Assembly: GCF_964340395.1 (NCBI RefSeq)
Contig: NC_135565.1
Coordinates: forward strand, 7,191,742-7,255,741
Origin: Glandiceps talaboti
Taxonomy: Eukaryota > Hemichordata > Enteropneusta > Spengelidae
Direction: 5' to 3'
DNA: 64,000 nucleotides
A program made the position numbers and the translations under genes. Below are positions 1 through 12,487 of the stretch, in pieces. Numbering within the stretch: position 1 is the stretch's first letter; each line of letters begins with the position of its first letter. The notes beneath the pieces were generated by a model. It did not search any database. It was not told the DNA's origin and saw nothing but the letters and a program-made list of their open reading frames with translations.

Positions 1-51
1 TACAGCTACTGACAACCAAAGTGTTTGAGAACCATAAGATTCAACACTCAC

Positions 52-130
52 CTCATGTTGATCCTGGAAAACTCAGTCCGATTCTTGATAACAGGTTGTT
101 ACACCAGCCTAGCGCGCACTCGACTAAACT
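52..130 (-). other. Candidate first exon (mostly 5' UTR) of a minus-strand gene leaving the window
   Basis: Read on the minus strand, this stretch lies about 25-30 bases downstream of a TATAAAAAG box (154-162) and ends in a strong donor, GAG followed by GTGAGT (51-46). An ATG in fair context (ATCAACATGAG) sits at 56-54, so only one codon plus two bases would be coded before the intron. A tiny upstream frame (ATG CAG ATA GTT TAG) lies in the leader. The rest of the gene would lie to the left of the window. The transcription start is inferred from the TATA spacing. It could be a chance arrangement or part of a repeat. Confidence 0.33.
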
Positions 131-153
131 ATCTGCATCTGGTGGTAGCTAGA

Positions 154-302
154 CTTTTTATACACTAACTTTAATTTTACTCAACACCCTTTTGGTATGC
201 CGTGGCAATTTCCTATTGGCTAACGTCTGTACAAGCATGCGCACAGTGTGTTTGCTTTTACGGTGACATCATTGACGTGCAGTGTGCAAAACTATGACAT
301 CA
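154..302 (-). promoter_or_regulatory. Candidate core promoter with duplicated ATF/CRE-like boxes
   Basis: A minus-strand TATAAAAAG is at 154-162. Upstream of it (higher coordinates) are two TGACATCA boxes (264-271 and 295-302) and a TGACGTG (273-279). They sit in a direct duplication of about 31 bases in which each unit ends GTGCAGTGTGCAAAACT. TGACATCA and TGACGTG are close to ATF/CREB/AP-1 half-site pairs. Binding is inferred, not shown. Confidence 0.35.
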
Positions 303-435
303 TTAATGTGCAGTGTGCAAAACTAACGTCTGTATATTATGTCTATTATTTACTTTATTCTAATTATAACTTAGTTATGAGTGTATAATATATCTTTAAT
401 GATTATGCAGCAGCATACTAATTCTAGAAGTAAAA

Positions 436-642
<207 letters not shown>

Positions 643-1633
643 GTCATAGAGGGGCTGAGTGCCTCAAAAACAGACGGGATAGAGACCTGATCAACTTTTT
701 TACCTGTTCCTTTCTTGTTTGAAAACTGACGTTTTTACTAAATGGTATGGACCTTAGCAACCATAGAAAATAAAACTTGTTTCCCCACGCAAGAAAATGC
801 AAGAGAAAGTTGGCCGTTTTTGTTCAATGAGCATGATGAAATATTGCCACATCTTTGTTATTCAAATTTAACTTGGCGTGAAATTCTTGCCAACATGAAT
901 TGACTACTCCTGTCTAGGAGAAAACATCTACTGGCAAGAAATGCTCATAAATTGATTTTTTATTACCATATATGGCTGTCATGTTTTATTTGCATTTATT
1001 TGTAAAGACAAACAGTAAATCATTTATACATAAAGGGGTGCGTAGTAACACGCTGTTTCCTGCTGGCACAAAGCCAAAAACTACTGTTACTATAGTAACA
1101 GTTAAAATAAATGTTCTGATAGAACAGCCTAAGGTGGTAAACAATGAGATATATATCAGCTTCATTGTATAGAGCTAATGTAGTACATTTTGGGGCCAAA
1201 CCTGGTTTCTCCAAATATTTCACCAATTTCACCAAAGACAAGACTAGGTTGATTTGACTATAGTGATACTATAGTGATGTATGTGTATATATCAAAAAGG
1301 GGTTCAGTGTGAATTAAAATCTTTCGAACGAACAGAGATACACATTTATGATCCAACTTGCACTTGCACAATACCATCTTAAGGAATCTGCTAGATAGGA
1401 CAGGTTTTTTTTCACTGGAAGTCTTCACGTGCATAGAGACAAGTGCAGAAGAAAGAAAGAAAGTTATTTAAGTAATTGTACAGAGATCAACATGTAGGTA
1501 CGGTATGCAAAATTCTTTCATGTCAAATATATGGCCAGACGAGTGAGGTTATCCTCATAAGGGGTGAGATCGGTACTTCGGTGTCGGATAAAAACTAAAA
1601 TCTTTTAGTTTCGGGTGGGGGTTTTGACCGATT
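643..1633. other. Non-coding stretch with no feature recognised
   Basis: AT-rich sequence with short interrupted frames on all strands. Only a few short purine runs are visible. I see no exon, RNA gene or element boundary. Confidence 0.5.
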
Positions 1634-1650
1634 TTAATTTTCATCCGACA
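1582..1650. repeat. Nested inverted repeat (two-part hairpin)
   Basis: TGTCGGAT at 1582-1589 pairs with ATCCGACA at 1643-1650. Inside it, AAACTAAAA and TTTTAGTTT form a perfect 9-bp stem with a 2-base loop near 1592-1611. The right arm overlaps the end of the minus-strand frame at 1634-1950, so a transcript of that frame would carry the structure around its stop codon. It could be a small hairpin or foldback element. Confidence 0.6.
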
Positions 1651-1950
1651 AAATCAGTTTCAATTTTAATTGAATCTGTTTTGTATCCCAAAACTCCAAT
1701 CGCGAATTGTAAGAATTTTCGCTCCTAGTAATTATAAATGCATGGCATTGAACACATGTTGGGGACGAGGTCAAAATCCATGACGTTCGCTGTGTGTACA
1801 AGCTACATCTCACTCTTTTAAATTTCTTTTGCCAGTTAGGGACAGAGGGTAACTTTGGTAAGACACTAGACCAGTCCCGGTGTATGTTCTTCTCACACGA
1901 TGTACAAAAATCCATCAAACTATTTATTTTGAGATACTGACAAACATGCT
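1634..1950 (-). CDS. Candidate terminal exon, weakly F-box-like; product unknown
   Basis: On the minus strand a pyrimidine-rich tract and GATCTCACAG acceptor precede an open frame of about 105 codons from 1950 to a TAA at 1634. The start of the frame (EHVCQYLKINSLMDFC, then a Trp near SSVLPKLPS and NWQKKFKR) has the spacing of Leu, Cys and Trp residues seen in F-box motifs, but the match is loose and made by eye. No upstream exon was found, and the poly-T before the acceptor could be chance. It may be a real last exon or a non-coding open frame. Confidence 0.25.
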
Positions 1951-2092
1951 CTGTGAGATCAATATTTAAAAAAAAAAACATCAGGATAATGCCGTCCATA
2001 AAAGTACTTTTTGAGGTCGTCCATAAAATTATTTTGGGGCCGTTCAAGAGATCGTATAGCAGAATGTTCACAGTTTTTTCTAATACTGGTTT

Positions 2093-2093
<1 letters not shown>

Positions 2094-2136
<43 letters not shown>

Positions 2137-2228
2137 GTGGTTGTTGCTGCTGCTTTTGTTGTTGTTGTTGCTGTTGTTGTTGTTGTCGGCGTCGTCGTCG
2201 TCGTTGTTGTCGTCGTTGGTATTGTTGT
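2094..2228. repeat. Trinucleotide repeat block, (CTA)n then (GTT/GTC)n
   Basis: About 14 CTA/TAC units are followed by degenerate GTT, GCT and GTC triplets. All overlapping open frames encode homopolymers (Tyr, Thr, Val, Cys) and are artefacts of the repeat. Confidence 0.95.
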
Positions 2229-2229
2229 T

Positions 2230-3120
2230 AGCATTACACAAAGACAATAAAGAGCAATTTTCTCAATAAACACAGGCCTTGCATTCATAGTACTATATAC
2301 TACTGCATGTATACATACTCATTTGATATTGATTGCGCTGGCTGATACAATTATAAATTTTGGCTACTTTAGTTAGAAGGGGGTGGAAGGGTTCGAGATC
2401 TAACTAAAAGAATAAGTTTCATAATCTACATTGGACTATTGATTTCGCCCCTTTAAATGCCAAACGTTTCTTTTATATACAAAGGCAGTCGACTACAGAC
2501 TGTCATCTTATAGAGATTAAGAAGCGTCTTCTTGGCTACGTCCATTTTCTGTCCCTCCATTGCCTGTTCTCCCCTTTAAAGCATTACAATTCATTCCTTA
2601 TTATAGTACAACAAATGCATGGATCAATACAATCCACAAACAAAAGTTATTTTCTCTTGCTTACGAATAGTTCCGTGTATGATACAGCTAGCCGCATCTC
2701 AATCTAAATTGCAAATTCATATTTCGTAGTAGCATTTAGTAAAACGCCATTTCCAACCCAACCCAACCCAACCCAACCCTCCCTCAAAAAAATATATCCA
2801 ATGAATTTTTGACATTAAACACGCTTCATATGATTTCCTTTCCCAACAAATCACTAAAACCAGATACATACGAATCCTTGTTTTTAATTCAGTATTGCTC
2901 AATCAGTAAGGTTTCTCAAATTATGTTGATAAACTGTTCGTGAGAAGTTAACTACCATGTTCCCTTTTAATATGTCTCGATAGATCATGTACAGATGAAA
3001 GTTTCCGGACGTCAAGAACACAGTGTCGGAGCGTTTCTACATTGCAAGACCTGTATTTTATTTTTCTCATCTCTGGAATGCAAAATTTACAGAGAGCCTC
3101 AGTGTTACTCCCTTCTATAT
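2230..3120. other. Non-coding stretch with a short (CCAAC)n tract
   Basis: The only clear structure is a run of about five CCAAC/CCCAA units near 2754-2780. A minus-strand frame at 2948-3214 ends in a zinc-finger-like HDLSRHIKREH, but its first third lies in the R repeat family and the cysteine spacing is wrong for C2H2, so I do not call it a gene. Confidence 0.5.
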
Positions 3121-3879
3121 TTCGGCCACCATGGCCTATCTTCATTGTGGGTGACCACGGTTGTTGCCAGTTACCAGTCTCTGCAGACACTGTCTCCGTT
3201 GAAGTAACACACAAGTCGTTACATTATCTTTCCTTGTCAAACAAAGGGTGAGCTCGGCCCATATAATACTGACAACCGTACCCCCCCCCCCCCACCTCAC
3301 CTGTGTAAATGATCCTCCTGGGCCACATATTGCATGTTCGTGGCCTAGTTATTGGTACTTTGTTGTTAAAGTGTACATGTTATTGTTACTTGACATCGAT
3401 GAAAGACTGTCACAGTGTCTGATTTGTATTTTTGATCTGAGATGTTTAAGGAAAACATACGTACGTGGACACGACAGTTCTCTCCTTATTAGCTTACAAT
3501 TGCTATTAATCTTTGTATCAAGTTAATCAAAACTGATCACACGCTTTCAGATCAAAATAGGAACAATATGTCATTGGCTGGGGAACATGTTTTGGTGAGT
3601 TGGGCGAAGCGAAGGAAAATTGCCCTAGTGTTTCAAAATATGGCACTCCATTTCTATAAAGCAGTTGGTGACTACACGACTGGTACAGTTCATTGAATGG
3701 GGCCAGTGTTACGTGAAAAGCCGTTGACACAAGTCGGCTTATAGTGCCAAAAAAATTGTTCACGTGAAACCATTTCAAGCTACTTTCAACAGTACAGTGA
3801 CATATTTATGGTCAGACGAGATAGACGGATGAATGTCTGACGTTTTGAATGGGACAGCATCCTTGGCACTAGTACTGCC

Positions 3880-4445
3880 TGGAGAAAATGTACCCGGCAA
3901 CCGGCAACCGTGCGTGGTCGCACACGAAAACGACTGACCGCATGCCAGGAAACGTTTGCGTTTACCAGAAGTGGGAAAATTTCAAAGCAGGTATTACACA
4001 ATACCAACGATTGAGTCCTTGAATTCAAGGACATGGAGCAAATGAAATCTCATTGTACGAGAAATTAAAAATAAAGTATAAAGGGAGTATTGGTATGCAC
4101 CTGCTTTTAACGATTGATAGGGGACGATATGGTTAAAGTATGTTCAATTATTATATTAAAACGTTATTTCATGATTGTATATTTGAAAAGTGATTTTTAA
4201 CTAAAATGAGTTCGACTAGGAGAACAAAAGCAAACAAAATGTATACCATATTGCACGATCTAGAAACAGTCTAGAAACAAACCTCTAAATGTTTGTTAGT
4301 TCTTCCACGGGGAGCAACTTGCAATATGTTTGGAGATATATGAATGAGAGAGTGGACAAACATTAACTTAATATGTGCTGTCAACTGGACCAAGTACATT
4401 ACTTACTACAAAAATCACTCCAGTAGCAAAATGGACGACGAATTA
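3880..4445 (+). repeat. Dispersed repeat family R, copy R1
   Basis: This segment aligns by eye with 7140-7760 and partly with 6150-6560. Shared landmarks in order: the GGCAACnGTGGTCG block, a GGAAA-TTTGCGTTTACCAGAA block, ATGAAA-CGT-TACGAG, the GCACCTG block, GATGGTTAAAGT-TGTTCAAT, GGGAAAAT-TTTTTAAC, the poorly coding tail with TGTTAGTT-CTCCAC-GGG, and CTGTCnACTGGACCA. Divergence is high (tens of percent). A short inverted piece is at 3120-3210. The family has no obvious coding capacity and may be a non-autonomous element. Confidence 0.6.
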
Positions 4446-4449
4446 GTGG

Positions 4450-5690
4450 AGGCTGTGAGAATGTGCAATGTTGAGTCAGTCATGCAATGAGTAGTCGCCC
4501 ATTGAGCAGCGAGAGCGAACATCAGGCAAGAAATAAAATAATAAAGAATCGAAGGCATAGTTGAATTTAGTGATATCAAGCACAATTACATCTTCTCTAG
4601 TATATATTTATCAAGGATTTTTTTAGAAACGATCAGAGTGTTTTTTATTATTAACAGTATTAACATGTTAACACTTTTTAATTGTCTTAAGTTGTTAATG
4701 ACGAGCATTAGCAAATGAGATGGGGAAATGTGTAACAGTTCCCGGTTTAAATTTTTTGTTTAGCCAGGTCCGAAAACTTATAAATCTCTATAGCAGAGGA
4801 TGTGTAAATGTGCTGAGTATGAGACAAAGTGACACATTTGACTTAATTTACCCCGGTGATCCCTCACCCGGGGTTGTAGACAAAGTCTAAAATGGTACTG
4901 CGTCCCGTACTACCTCTGGGAAGAGATAGTGGTTTGGTGGGTCACGGGTAGGGTTGAGGTTAGGTAAAGGTTGGAAAATTTCACTTTTCGTATAGTGAAT
5001 GTTGGATCAGAGCAGAGCGAAATCCCAAGCCATTATTTTATGTGAGATTGATAGACGAAGTAGAGAAAATTCATTATCATAGTATGTGATATGTATGTCC
5101 ACGTTCCTTTCCAAATCTGTGGCACTGGTGGCCATAAACCTGCTAAAAATTCCACCATTGTCAGGTAGTCTATCTAATTTTGCTTAGTCCTTGTAGACAT
5201 GTTCGTGCCGCAAGTCAACTTTACTAAAAGTATAAAGATTATATCTATTCTAGTTGGTATATGTTATCAGCATAATCGATACGATATTTTCACGTTTGAA
5301 ACCGAGCTATCATGAAAAAGTGATTGATCCACCATATCTTGAATCCCAGTAATAGCCACACCCGATTTCATCTTTATAATCTATTTATATAAATCCAACC
5401 ATTTTAATAGACAAAATAATCTTGTGATAATAATAACTTACTGCTGATGTCTTGTTTTGTACTCCGAATTTTTAGAGTTGTGAATGTTTGCTTTCAACTG
5501 ATATCAAACTGAATGTGGCGTTACTCACTTTCATCCGTGAACTTATCCTGTGACTGTTTTCCAAACTCCGTGATACCAACATCTGCTAGATTGTAATTGC
5601 GCCTTCATTTCAAATGGCGTTCGAAATACACATTTCATGAATATTTACTCAGATAACCCAAGTAAATTACCCATGGCATATAGCCTGGCA
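4450..5690. other. Non-coding stretch; holds a small dispersed repeat
   Basis: The 4780-4865 segment (CAGAGGATGTGTAAATGTG with GTGACACATTTGA and TTACCCCGG nearby) recurs in inverted orientation around 22650-22730, so it is part of a dispersed repeat. Otherwise AT-rich with no supported exon. Confidence 0.45.
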
Positions 5691-5697
5691 AAGGATG

Positions 5698-5870
5698 TCA
5701 AAGAATGATGTGCACTTTTGAGAACATCAACATCAATAGTAATACAGCGGCAAGCAGACCTGCTGTCAGCACATTAATTACCCGGACATAATAATCTGGG
5801 AGGCTGACAACGGTCGCCTCTATGTGGTCAACAAGCCTTAGGTAAAACAACGCTTGGTAGCTAGGAGAGC
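5698..5870 (-). CDS. Candidate terminal exon encoding a hydrophobic C-terminal helix; product unknown
   Basis: On the minus strand an acceptor-like TTGCTCTCCTAG precedes a frame that runs to a stop at 5698. The frame ends in a strongly hydrophobic stretch (VINVLTAGLLAAVLLLMLMF) followed by SKVHIIL, which would suit a C-terminal membrane anchor. No upstream exon was found. A chance open frame in AT-rich DNA is quite possible. Confidence 0.22.
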
Positions 5871-6149
5871 AAAATAACAGTGATGTCACTCATATTCACA
5901 GTATAGGTTTGTATCATTTTTTTAGAGCAATAAATTTTAGCTATTTTATGAAAATATAATCAATGTCATGCTCAAGTAACTATTTTATTGGCATCCATGG
6001 TGACAATTTTAATCATTTAAATTGATGATTTCAGTTTTATCATTTCAGAAATAGTTTAAGTTCCAATCGCATTTGGTTAACAAAGTGTCTTTGGTAAATT
6101 CTAAAACATCGGAAATCACACCTTAAATTTCGCTTAGTGTAAAATGGCA

Positions 6150-6560
6150 CAGCCACAATTGGTGACTGTCTCGGCAACTGACGTGATGGTCGACCTTGGC
6201 CAGTAGAAGCGAAAAAAAAAGAGATATAATGTCCACAGAAACAGGTAACTGTGGTCGTACACGAAAACGACTTATCTCCAGGGAACATTTGCGTTTACCA
6301 GAAAAGGGGGATTTGAATGCAGGACTTGCACCATAGCAGCGCTTAGACACAATGTCCTTACAATCAGGAAAATCAAACAAATGAAAACGTCCTTGCACGA
6401 GCAAGTATCAAATAAAGGGATTATAGGTATACATCAAATTTATTGGGAAACGAGGTGGTTAAAGTGTTTTCAATATTAACATTTTATTTCGTGGTTTTCT
6501 GTTGGGAAAATAGTTTTTAACTATTAAAACCTTTCGACTACAAAAACAACTTGAAACTCA
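6150..6560 (+). repeat. Dispersed repeat family R, copy R2 (shortened)
   Basis: Aligns by eye with R1 (3880-4290) and R3 (7140-7500): ATAATGTCC-CAGAAAC-GGTAACTG-GGTCG, GCGTTTACCAGAA, AAACGTCCT-CACGAG, ACGAGGTGGTTAAAGTGT and GGGAAAATAGTTTTTAACT. It stops after the TTTTTAACT block and lacks the 3' half seen in R1 and R3. Confidence 0.55.
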
Positions 6561-6630
6561 AATACAAAACAGAGCAACTTGGGCTATACTAGACTTTTAA
6601 CATCTGATAACGCAATGACAAGAGACAGTA

Positions 6631-6714
6631 AGTATGTGCATGTATGTATGTATGTATGTATGTATGTATGTATGTATGTATGTATGTATGTATGTGTATG
6701 CGTATGTGTATGTG
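6631..6714. repeat. (GTAT)n microsatellite
   Basis: About 16 GTAT/ATGT units with GTGT variants at the right end. Confidence 0.95.
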
Positions 6715-6926
6715 TGGCGGGGATGAGATGTTCATTTAACAAATGAAAACGAGAATTGAATAAAAGGGAAACATTAAGTGGGATCATGGGAGTAGCCTTC
6801 ATCAGTAAACTGTTTTCTTTTCATAATGTGTTGTATGTGAAATTTCTGTTGATGACACTGGGAGCCTTAACGATTTGTATTTCTGTCAAAATACTGCAAA
6901 CATTTTAGATAAAACGTTAACGTATG

Positions 6927-7586
6927 AAATTATTGTTTTCTTTTTTTGATAATTTTACCAAACAAAACATTTGAGTGTTATCACAGTAGTAGCCTGCATT
7001 GGTAAACTGTCTATTCTGTCAGTGGTTTGCAAACGTTTGCTGTGGCCGATAAATAGACATCTAAAAATGACACATTCTCACAACATCCGTTGAGGTCAAG
7101 TGATCATGGTTTTCATTATGGGCTGACAATTACGTCAATGCCCGGCCGGAGACAATAATGTCCGCAGAAACTGGTAACTGGCAACTGTGGTCGCATACAG
7201 CGAAGACTGACCTCGCGGGAAAGGGGAAATTAATTGAAATGTGCGTGGAACTTAATCTGTACGTAGCAACGCTTGGACGCAACGCCTTTGTAGGCAGAAA
7301 CATTTAGCAACTCAATTTCAGAATGAAACGTCCTCGTACGAAGAATTATCAAATAAAATCGAATAATATACGTAGGCACCTGATTGCAATGATTTATTTA
7401 GAAACGAGATGGTTAAAGTGTGTTCAATGTTACAATCTTATTTCAAAACCGTGTTTTTGGTGGGAAAATAATTTTTAACAAAATATTCCGACTATAAGAC
7501 AACATCAAATACAAAACAAAATTGTATACCACATTGCAAGGCCTTAACCTACCAGGCAATTGTTGTTATGTCAATTGACACAGGCT
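6927..7586 (+). repeat. Inverted repeat IR1, left arm
   Basis: About 660 bases that match 9910-10571 on the opposite strand at high identity (isolated substitutions only). The arm contains most of the 5' half of repeat copy R3 plus about 200 bases upstream of it. The arms are separated by about 2.3 kb holding a SINE and two (GA)n tracts. The right arm is cut exactly at the edge of a (GA)n tract, whereas this left arm continues into R3. Confidence 0.85.
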
Positions 7587-7760
7587 TGATGTAAACTTGT
7601 AAATGCTCGTTAGTTGCTCCACAGGGAGAACAATTTCTTTCCTACCATTTGCGTGTAAAAAACACAAAGATATCTGAATAACAGTTTGAACAAACATTGA
7701 CCTATGCTGTCGACTGGACCATGGATGTGTTATAAAAAATATCACTCCAGTCGCAACACG
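7140..7760 (+). repeat. Dispersed repeat family R, copy R3
   Basis: The best preserved direct copy of the R family, with the same order of blocks as R1, ending with GTTAGTTGCTCCACAGGGAG, CTGTCGACTGGACCA and TCACTCCAGTCGCAA. R1, R2 and R3 lie in the same orientation within 4 kb. The inverted IR1 right arm is a fourth, recent copy. Confidence 0.6.
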
Positions 7761-8402
7761 AACAATTCATAATAAAGGAATCTTTTGAGCATATTCAATA
7801 ATATTAAGCTACTCAATGCGCCCATTAGCAGCTAGAGCCAAACCGTTTATATGTTTTGGGGATATTTTTTTTTTCGTCATATTAAAAGCACTCAAAGTAT
7901 TGTATACTTAACTATCACATACAATAGATTGAACTCAAACCTGGTGTTAGGATATGACTTATAAACGATCCAATGACGTAATTTATTATACGCATAAAAG
8001 AACTCCCAACTATTCAACGTTGTCTAAGTTGCTGTGGATCAGTTCTAGCAATGGCAGACCACAAATTGTATTCTAAGGTACACATTGACACAAAACATTA
8101 TACTAGAATAGTTTTATCAAGGCTTTTGTAAGTATTTTCACATAAGTGAAAAACTTATCAACTTAGCTTATGCACATTAAAGTACATTTTTTGTGCTGGG
8201 AATTGCTCCCAGCGATTTTCTGTTATGCAGACATGTACACAAAATAATCACACATAATGCTATTGAGATCTATTAAGGTTTTGGACTATGTGTCAAGGCT
8301 ATTATTGGACGCTCAATACCGCGTTGCTGTGGAACTGTCAAGGCTTTCCCAGTCAGTCCACAGGCTATCCCAAAGTCTCACAGGCGCGGCAAACATAGCT
8401 AC

Positions 8403-8637
8403 AGGCTCCGTGTGAGTAATCGTCCTCGACTTTTGGAGTCATTACTCAAGGAGTCCCCGCGAATTCGCACTCGTCTTGTGAGTGATACACGGCCGAGTGA
8501 TTCAGCCTACCCATCGAGTCTGTAGAACACTCACCCGGGGTTTGGGTACGTCACACAAAAATCCAGTGGAATTCGAACCCACAGCCTCCCTACTGCTAAC
8601 CCTGTGCACTAGCCATTACGGTACAGGGAGCCTATCT
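8403..8637 (-). mobile_element. tRNA-derived SINE (minus strand)
   Basis: On the minus strand the element begins GGCTCCCTGTACCG and carries a Pol III A-box-like TACCGTAATGGCTAGTG (8623-8607) and a B-box-like GGGTTCGAATTC (8582-8571). A body follows with TGTGTGACGTACCCAAA and GTTCTACA. The same head and the same body words occur at 11391-11530, so this is a family. It is not a functional tRNA gene: the tail is long and I see no cloverleaf. Confidence 0.65.
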
Positions 8638-9538
8638 AAAGGACATATCTATGTATGTTAGTAGGAGCCGTGTTGGAAAATATTTTGTTATTCTTGGGAT
8701 TTTCACATTTCTAAGACGGGGCACAATGGGATGGGGTGGAAATATGTCAGAGTTATCAGCCTGGTCAGTGGTCTTTAAAAGTTTTTTTTAATCGAAATAT
8801 TACTTGTACTATGCAGCTTAGTTATTATTTCACATAATGAGTAACCAGCGCACAACATCAACAGTTTCATCCCACCTTTGAGTAAAATGTAACAGAATTT
8901 AATTTGGCCCAATGTCTTCAAACTATAATAATTTAGCAACAAACGTTTTGAGTCGTTCTGAACACATGGGAATCCACTAGAATGTACTGTTACGGATAAC
9001 AGAATACAACTTTTTAATATTCGCTAAGTTCGTATGTTTTGCGAGGTCACCGTGAACTCTCTGCTGTAATGAATTAATACTTAGAACAAATGTTTGCATT
9101 TCGCGAATAGTATTCTTCTGTGATGACAACATAAAGTTATTAAAATATCGTTGATGTCAAATAATGACTAATTACAGACAGTTGGAAGAACAATGACGTG
9201 ATCACATTGTTTAGCTAGTTTTCATATTTGTCAATATCATTTGCATTGAATTAAGGCGACGGCAATACTTGCGTTTTCGTCATTTATGGTGCTGATTATT
9301 TTATCACCCAATCATTCCAGTATTGTATATTTTATGTTTATAAGAAATTAAAGAAATAAAATTATGGATTATTCTTTGAAAGTTGGCGCTGTAGGCAACA
9401 GCTAGGCCTAGAGTAGGCCTAGGAGCTTCGATTCGATCTGCTCCCTGACTGGTCCCCTTCTAAATGATTCAGGTTTAATAACCATGAACATTGTGTGTAG
9501 TTTGAGCTAATTCCCTAAAAGTCCAAGTCGATCCAGTG

Positions 9539-10566
<1,028 letters not shown>

Positions 10567-10571
<5 letters not shown>

Positions 10572-11240
10572 GATATCTACAACCAATCAACATCAGTCAG
10601 TCAAGGAGTACTTTAATGTCATCTCTAGAATAATACAGCCGGTAAAATATTGCTGAACATCATACTTTTGTAGTAGTCTGGGAGATGGCGTGATGTTGCT
10701 TTTTTCTATCAACAAATAGCTCTGCATACAAACAATGACATTATATCCTGCAGTGCGTTTTAGACTAACTGTGATCGAATAGTACTCTGATCAAGGAGAA
10801 ATAATTTTGCCAAATAGTCTGAAACCCCCGGTCCCATTTATCCCCATCACCTACACTGACACCTAATGTCCTCTTTGGTCTTGATGTTCTTCGCAATCGG
10901 TGGGTCGATTCCAAGAAAGCATTTAAGAAAACCTGCATAGAGAGTGAATCAAAAATCCATGCCGACTACTTGGAATTGATCTGGAGGCAGCCAGAAATTC
11001 CTTAGACAAAATATGATGTTATCAGGCAAGATGCAACAGAACATTTGAGCAGCATGCACCCTTTTTGACATAAACCCATATGTTCAAACTTTTAAAAAAA
11101 TGAATTCATAAAAATACCAAGTCAAATAATCATGTTTCATTAATGTTAATCTAGAAATAGGACAAAATGACGTTGGACGATTGGCACCAAATTAGGGTAT
11201 GATGTTTTGTGAACTCACTGTTCCTGGAGCCCATTCGTAC
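10567..11240 (+). repeat. Inverted repeat IR2, left arm
   Basis: Matches 13576-14234 on the opposite strand; landmarks are GTAGTCTGGGAGATGGCG, the GCAACATCACGCC region and GGACAAAATGACGTTGGACG. Divergence is higher than for IR1 (roughly one difference per ten to twenty bases by eye), so it looks older. Confidence 0.8.
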
Positions 11241-11390
11241 AATCTTGTGGATTCCCATGTGTCTAGAACGACTCCACACGTTTGTTGCTGAATTATTATA
11301 GTTTGATTACCACTCATGCCGTTATCTGACAAATATCGAACTCAGTCTAAAACATTAAGTTTCAAACATTTTCCACATTATTCAAGTTAG

Positions 11391-11535
11391 ACAGGCTCCC
11401 TGTAGCATATTGGTTAGTGCACAGGTTAAGCAGCCGGGCAGTCATGAGTTCGAACCCCACTCGGAAACAGGGGATTTTTCTGTGACTGACCCAAAATGTT
11501 CTACAATTTTGCGTCATTAGCTTTTTGGCTTCTGG
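11391..11535 (+). mobile_element. tRNA-derived SINE (plus strand)
   Basis: Starts GGCTCCCTGTAGCATATTGG. A box: TAGCATATTGG at 11403-11413. B box: GAGTTCGAACC at 11446-11456. The body has TTCTGTGACTGACCCAAA and GTTCTACA, shared with the minus-strand copy at 8403-8637. The two copies are diverged, so neither looks recent. Confidence 0.65.
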
Positions 11536-11716
11536 TGGTCAATTCCAGGTAAATTTTATATAAACAAATTATTATACATCTATCCCCTGGATAAACATTA
11601 TGGCAGAAGCGAGTTCTTGCAACGCAACGCAAATCTAAAATCCGATGATATCACCGTAGCCAATGATTTATGTGTTGACGTGCATTACTGCCCTCGACTT
11701 AGTTGTCTGGTTTGAT

Positions 11717-12133
<417 letters not shown>

Positions 12134-12146
<13 letters not shown>

Positions 12147-12487
12147 AAAAACAACGCCGCTGGGTGAGCGAGAAATCGATGACTCGAAAGGAAACTTTTA
12201 ATGATTATGTTACAATGTTGGGAATTCAACTCGAGCTAGAACTTGTAAAATATTGCACTGACGGACTAAGACATCTCAGAAAGAGGGATTCTGTTTCAAA
12301 GCATGGAATTGTGAATAAACAGACAGCGATAGAGAATTTGAAAAACGTTGCAGCAGTGAAACCTTCATCAGGGATCGAACAGCTGACAGGTGATTGGAGA
12401 TATCGCGTATCGGACGCTGATGCAGACCGAAGCAGTTCGCATGTGAAATACATGTTTAAGACTTTTGAAGGACAAACAACTCATTAA
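12134..12487 (+). CDS. Hypothetical protein ORF, possibly element-derived
   Basis: An uninterrupted frame of 117 codons with mixed amino-acid composition, unlike the simple-repeat frames around it. Its first residues come from the 145-bp module. After that it reads KKQRRWVSEKSMTRKETFNDY, then basic and acidic stretches (LRKRDSVSKHGIVNKQ), ending at TAA. An RRxW-like start followed by a spaced Tyr is loosely like the N-terminal part of Harbinger-type nucleases, but no catalytic residues are present and I would not name it. The interval 12001-13575 is bracketed by copies of the 46-bp motif, so the frame may belong to a decayed element. It could also be an exon with an acceptor I cannot see. Confidence 0.3.

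Noticed and set aside
1953-2288. Poly-Tyr/Cys, poly-Thr and poly-Val open frames
   Set aside because: Translation of the CTA/GTT trinucleotide block.
2948-3214. 88-codon minus frame with HDLSRHIKREH, resembling a zinc finger end
   Set aside because: Its first third is a piece of the R repeat family and the Cys spacing does not fit C2H2.
11391-11470. A functional tRNA gene
   Set aside because: A and B boxes are present but no cloverleaf can be drawn, and the sequence continues as a SINE body shared with 8403-8637.
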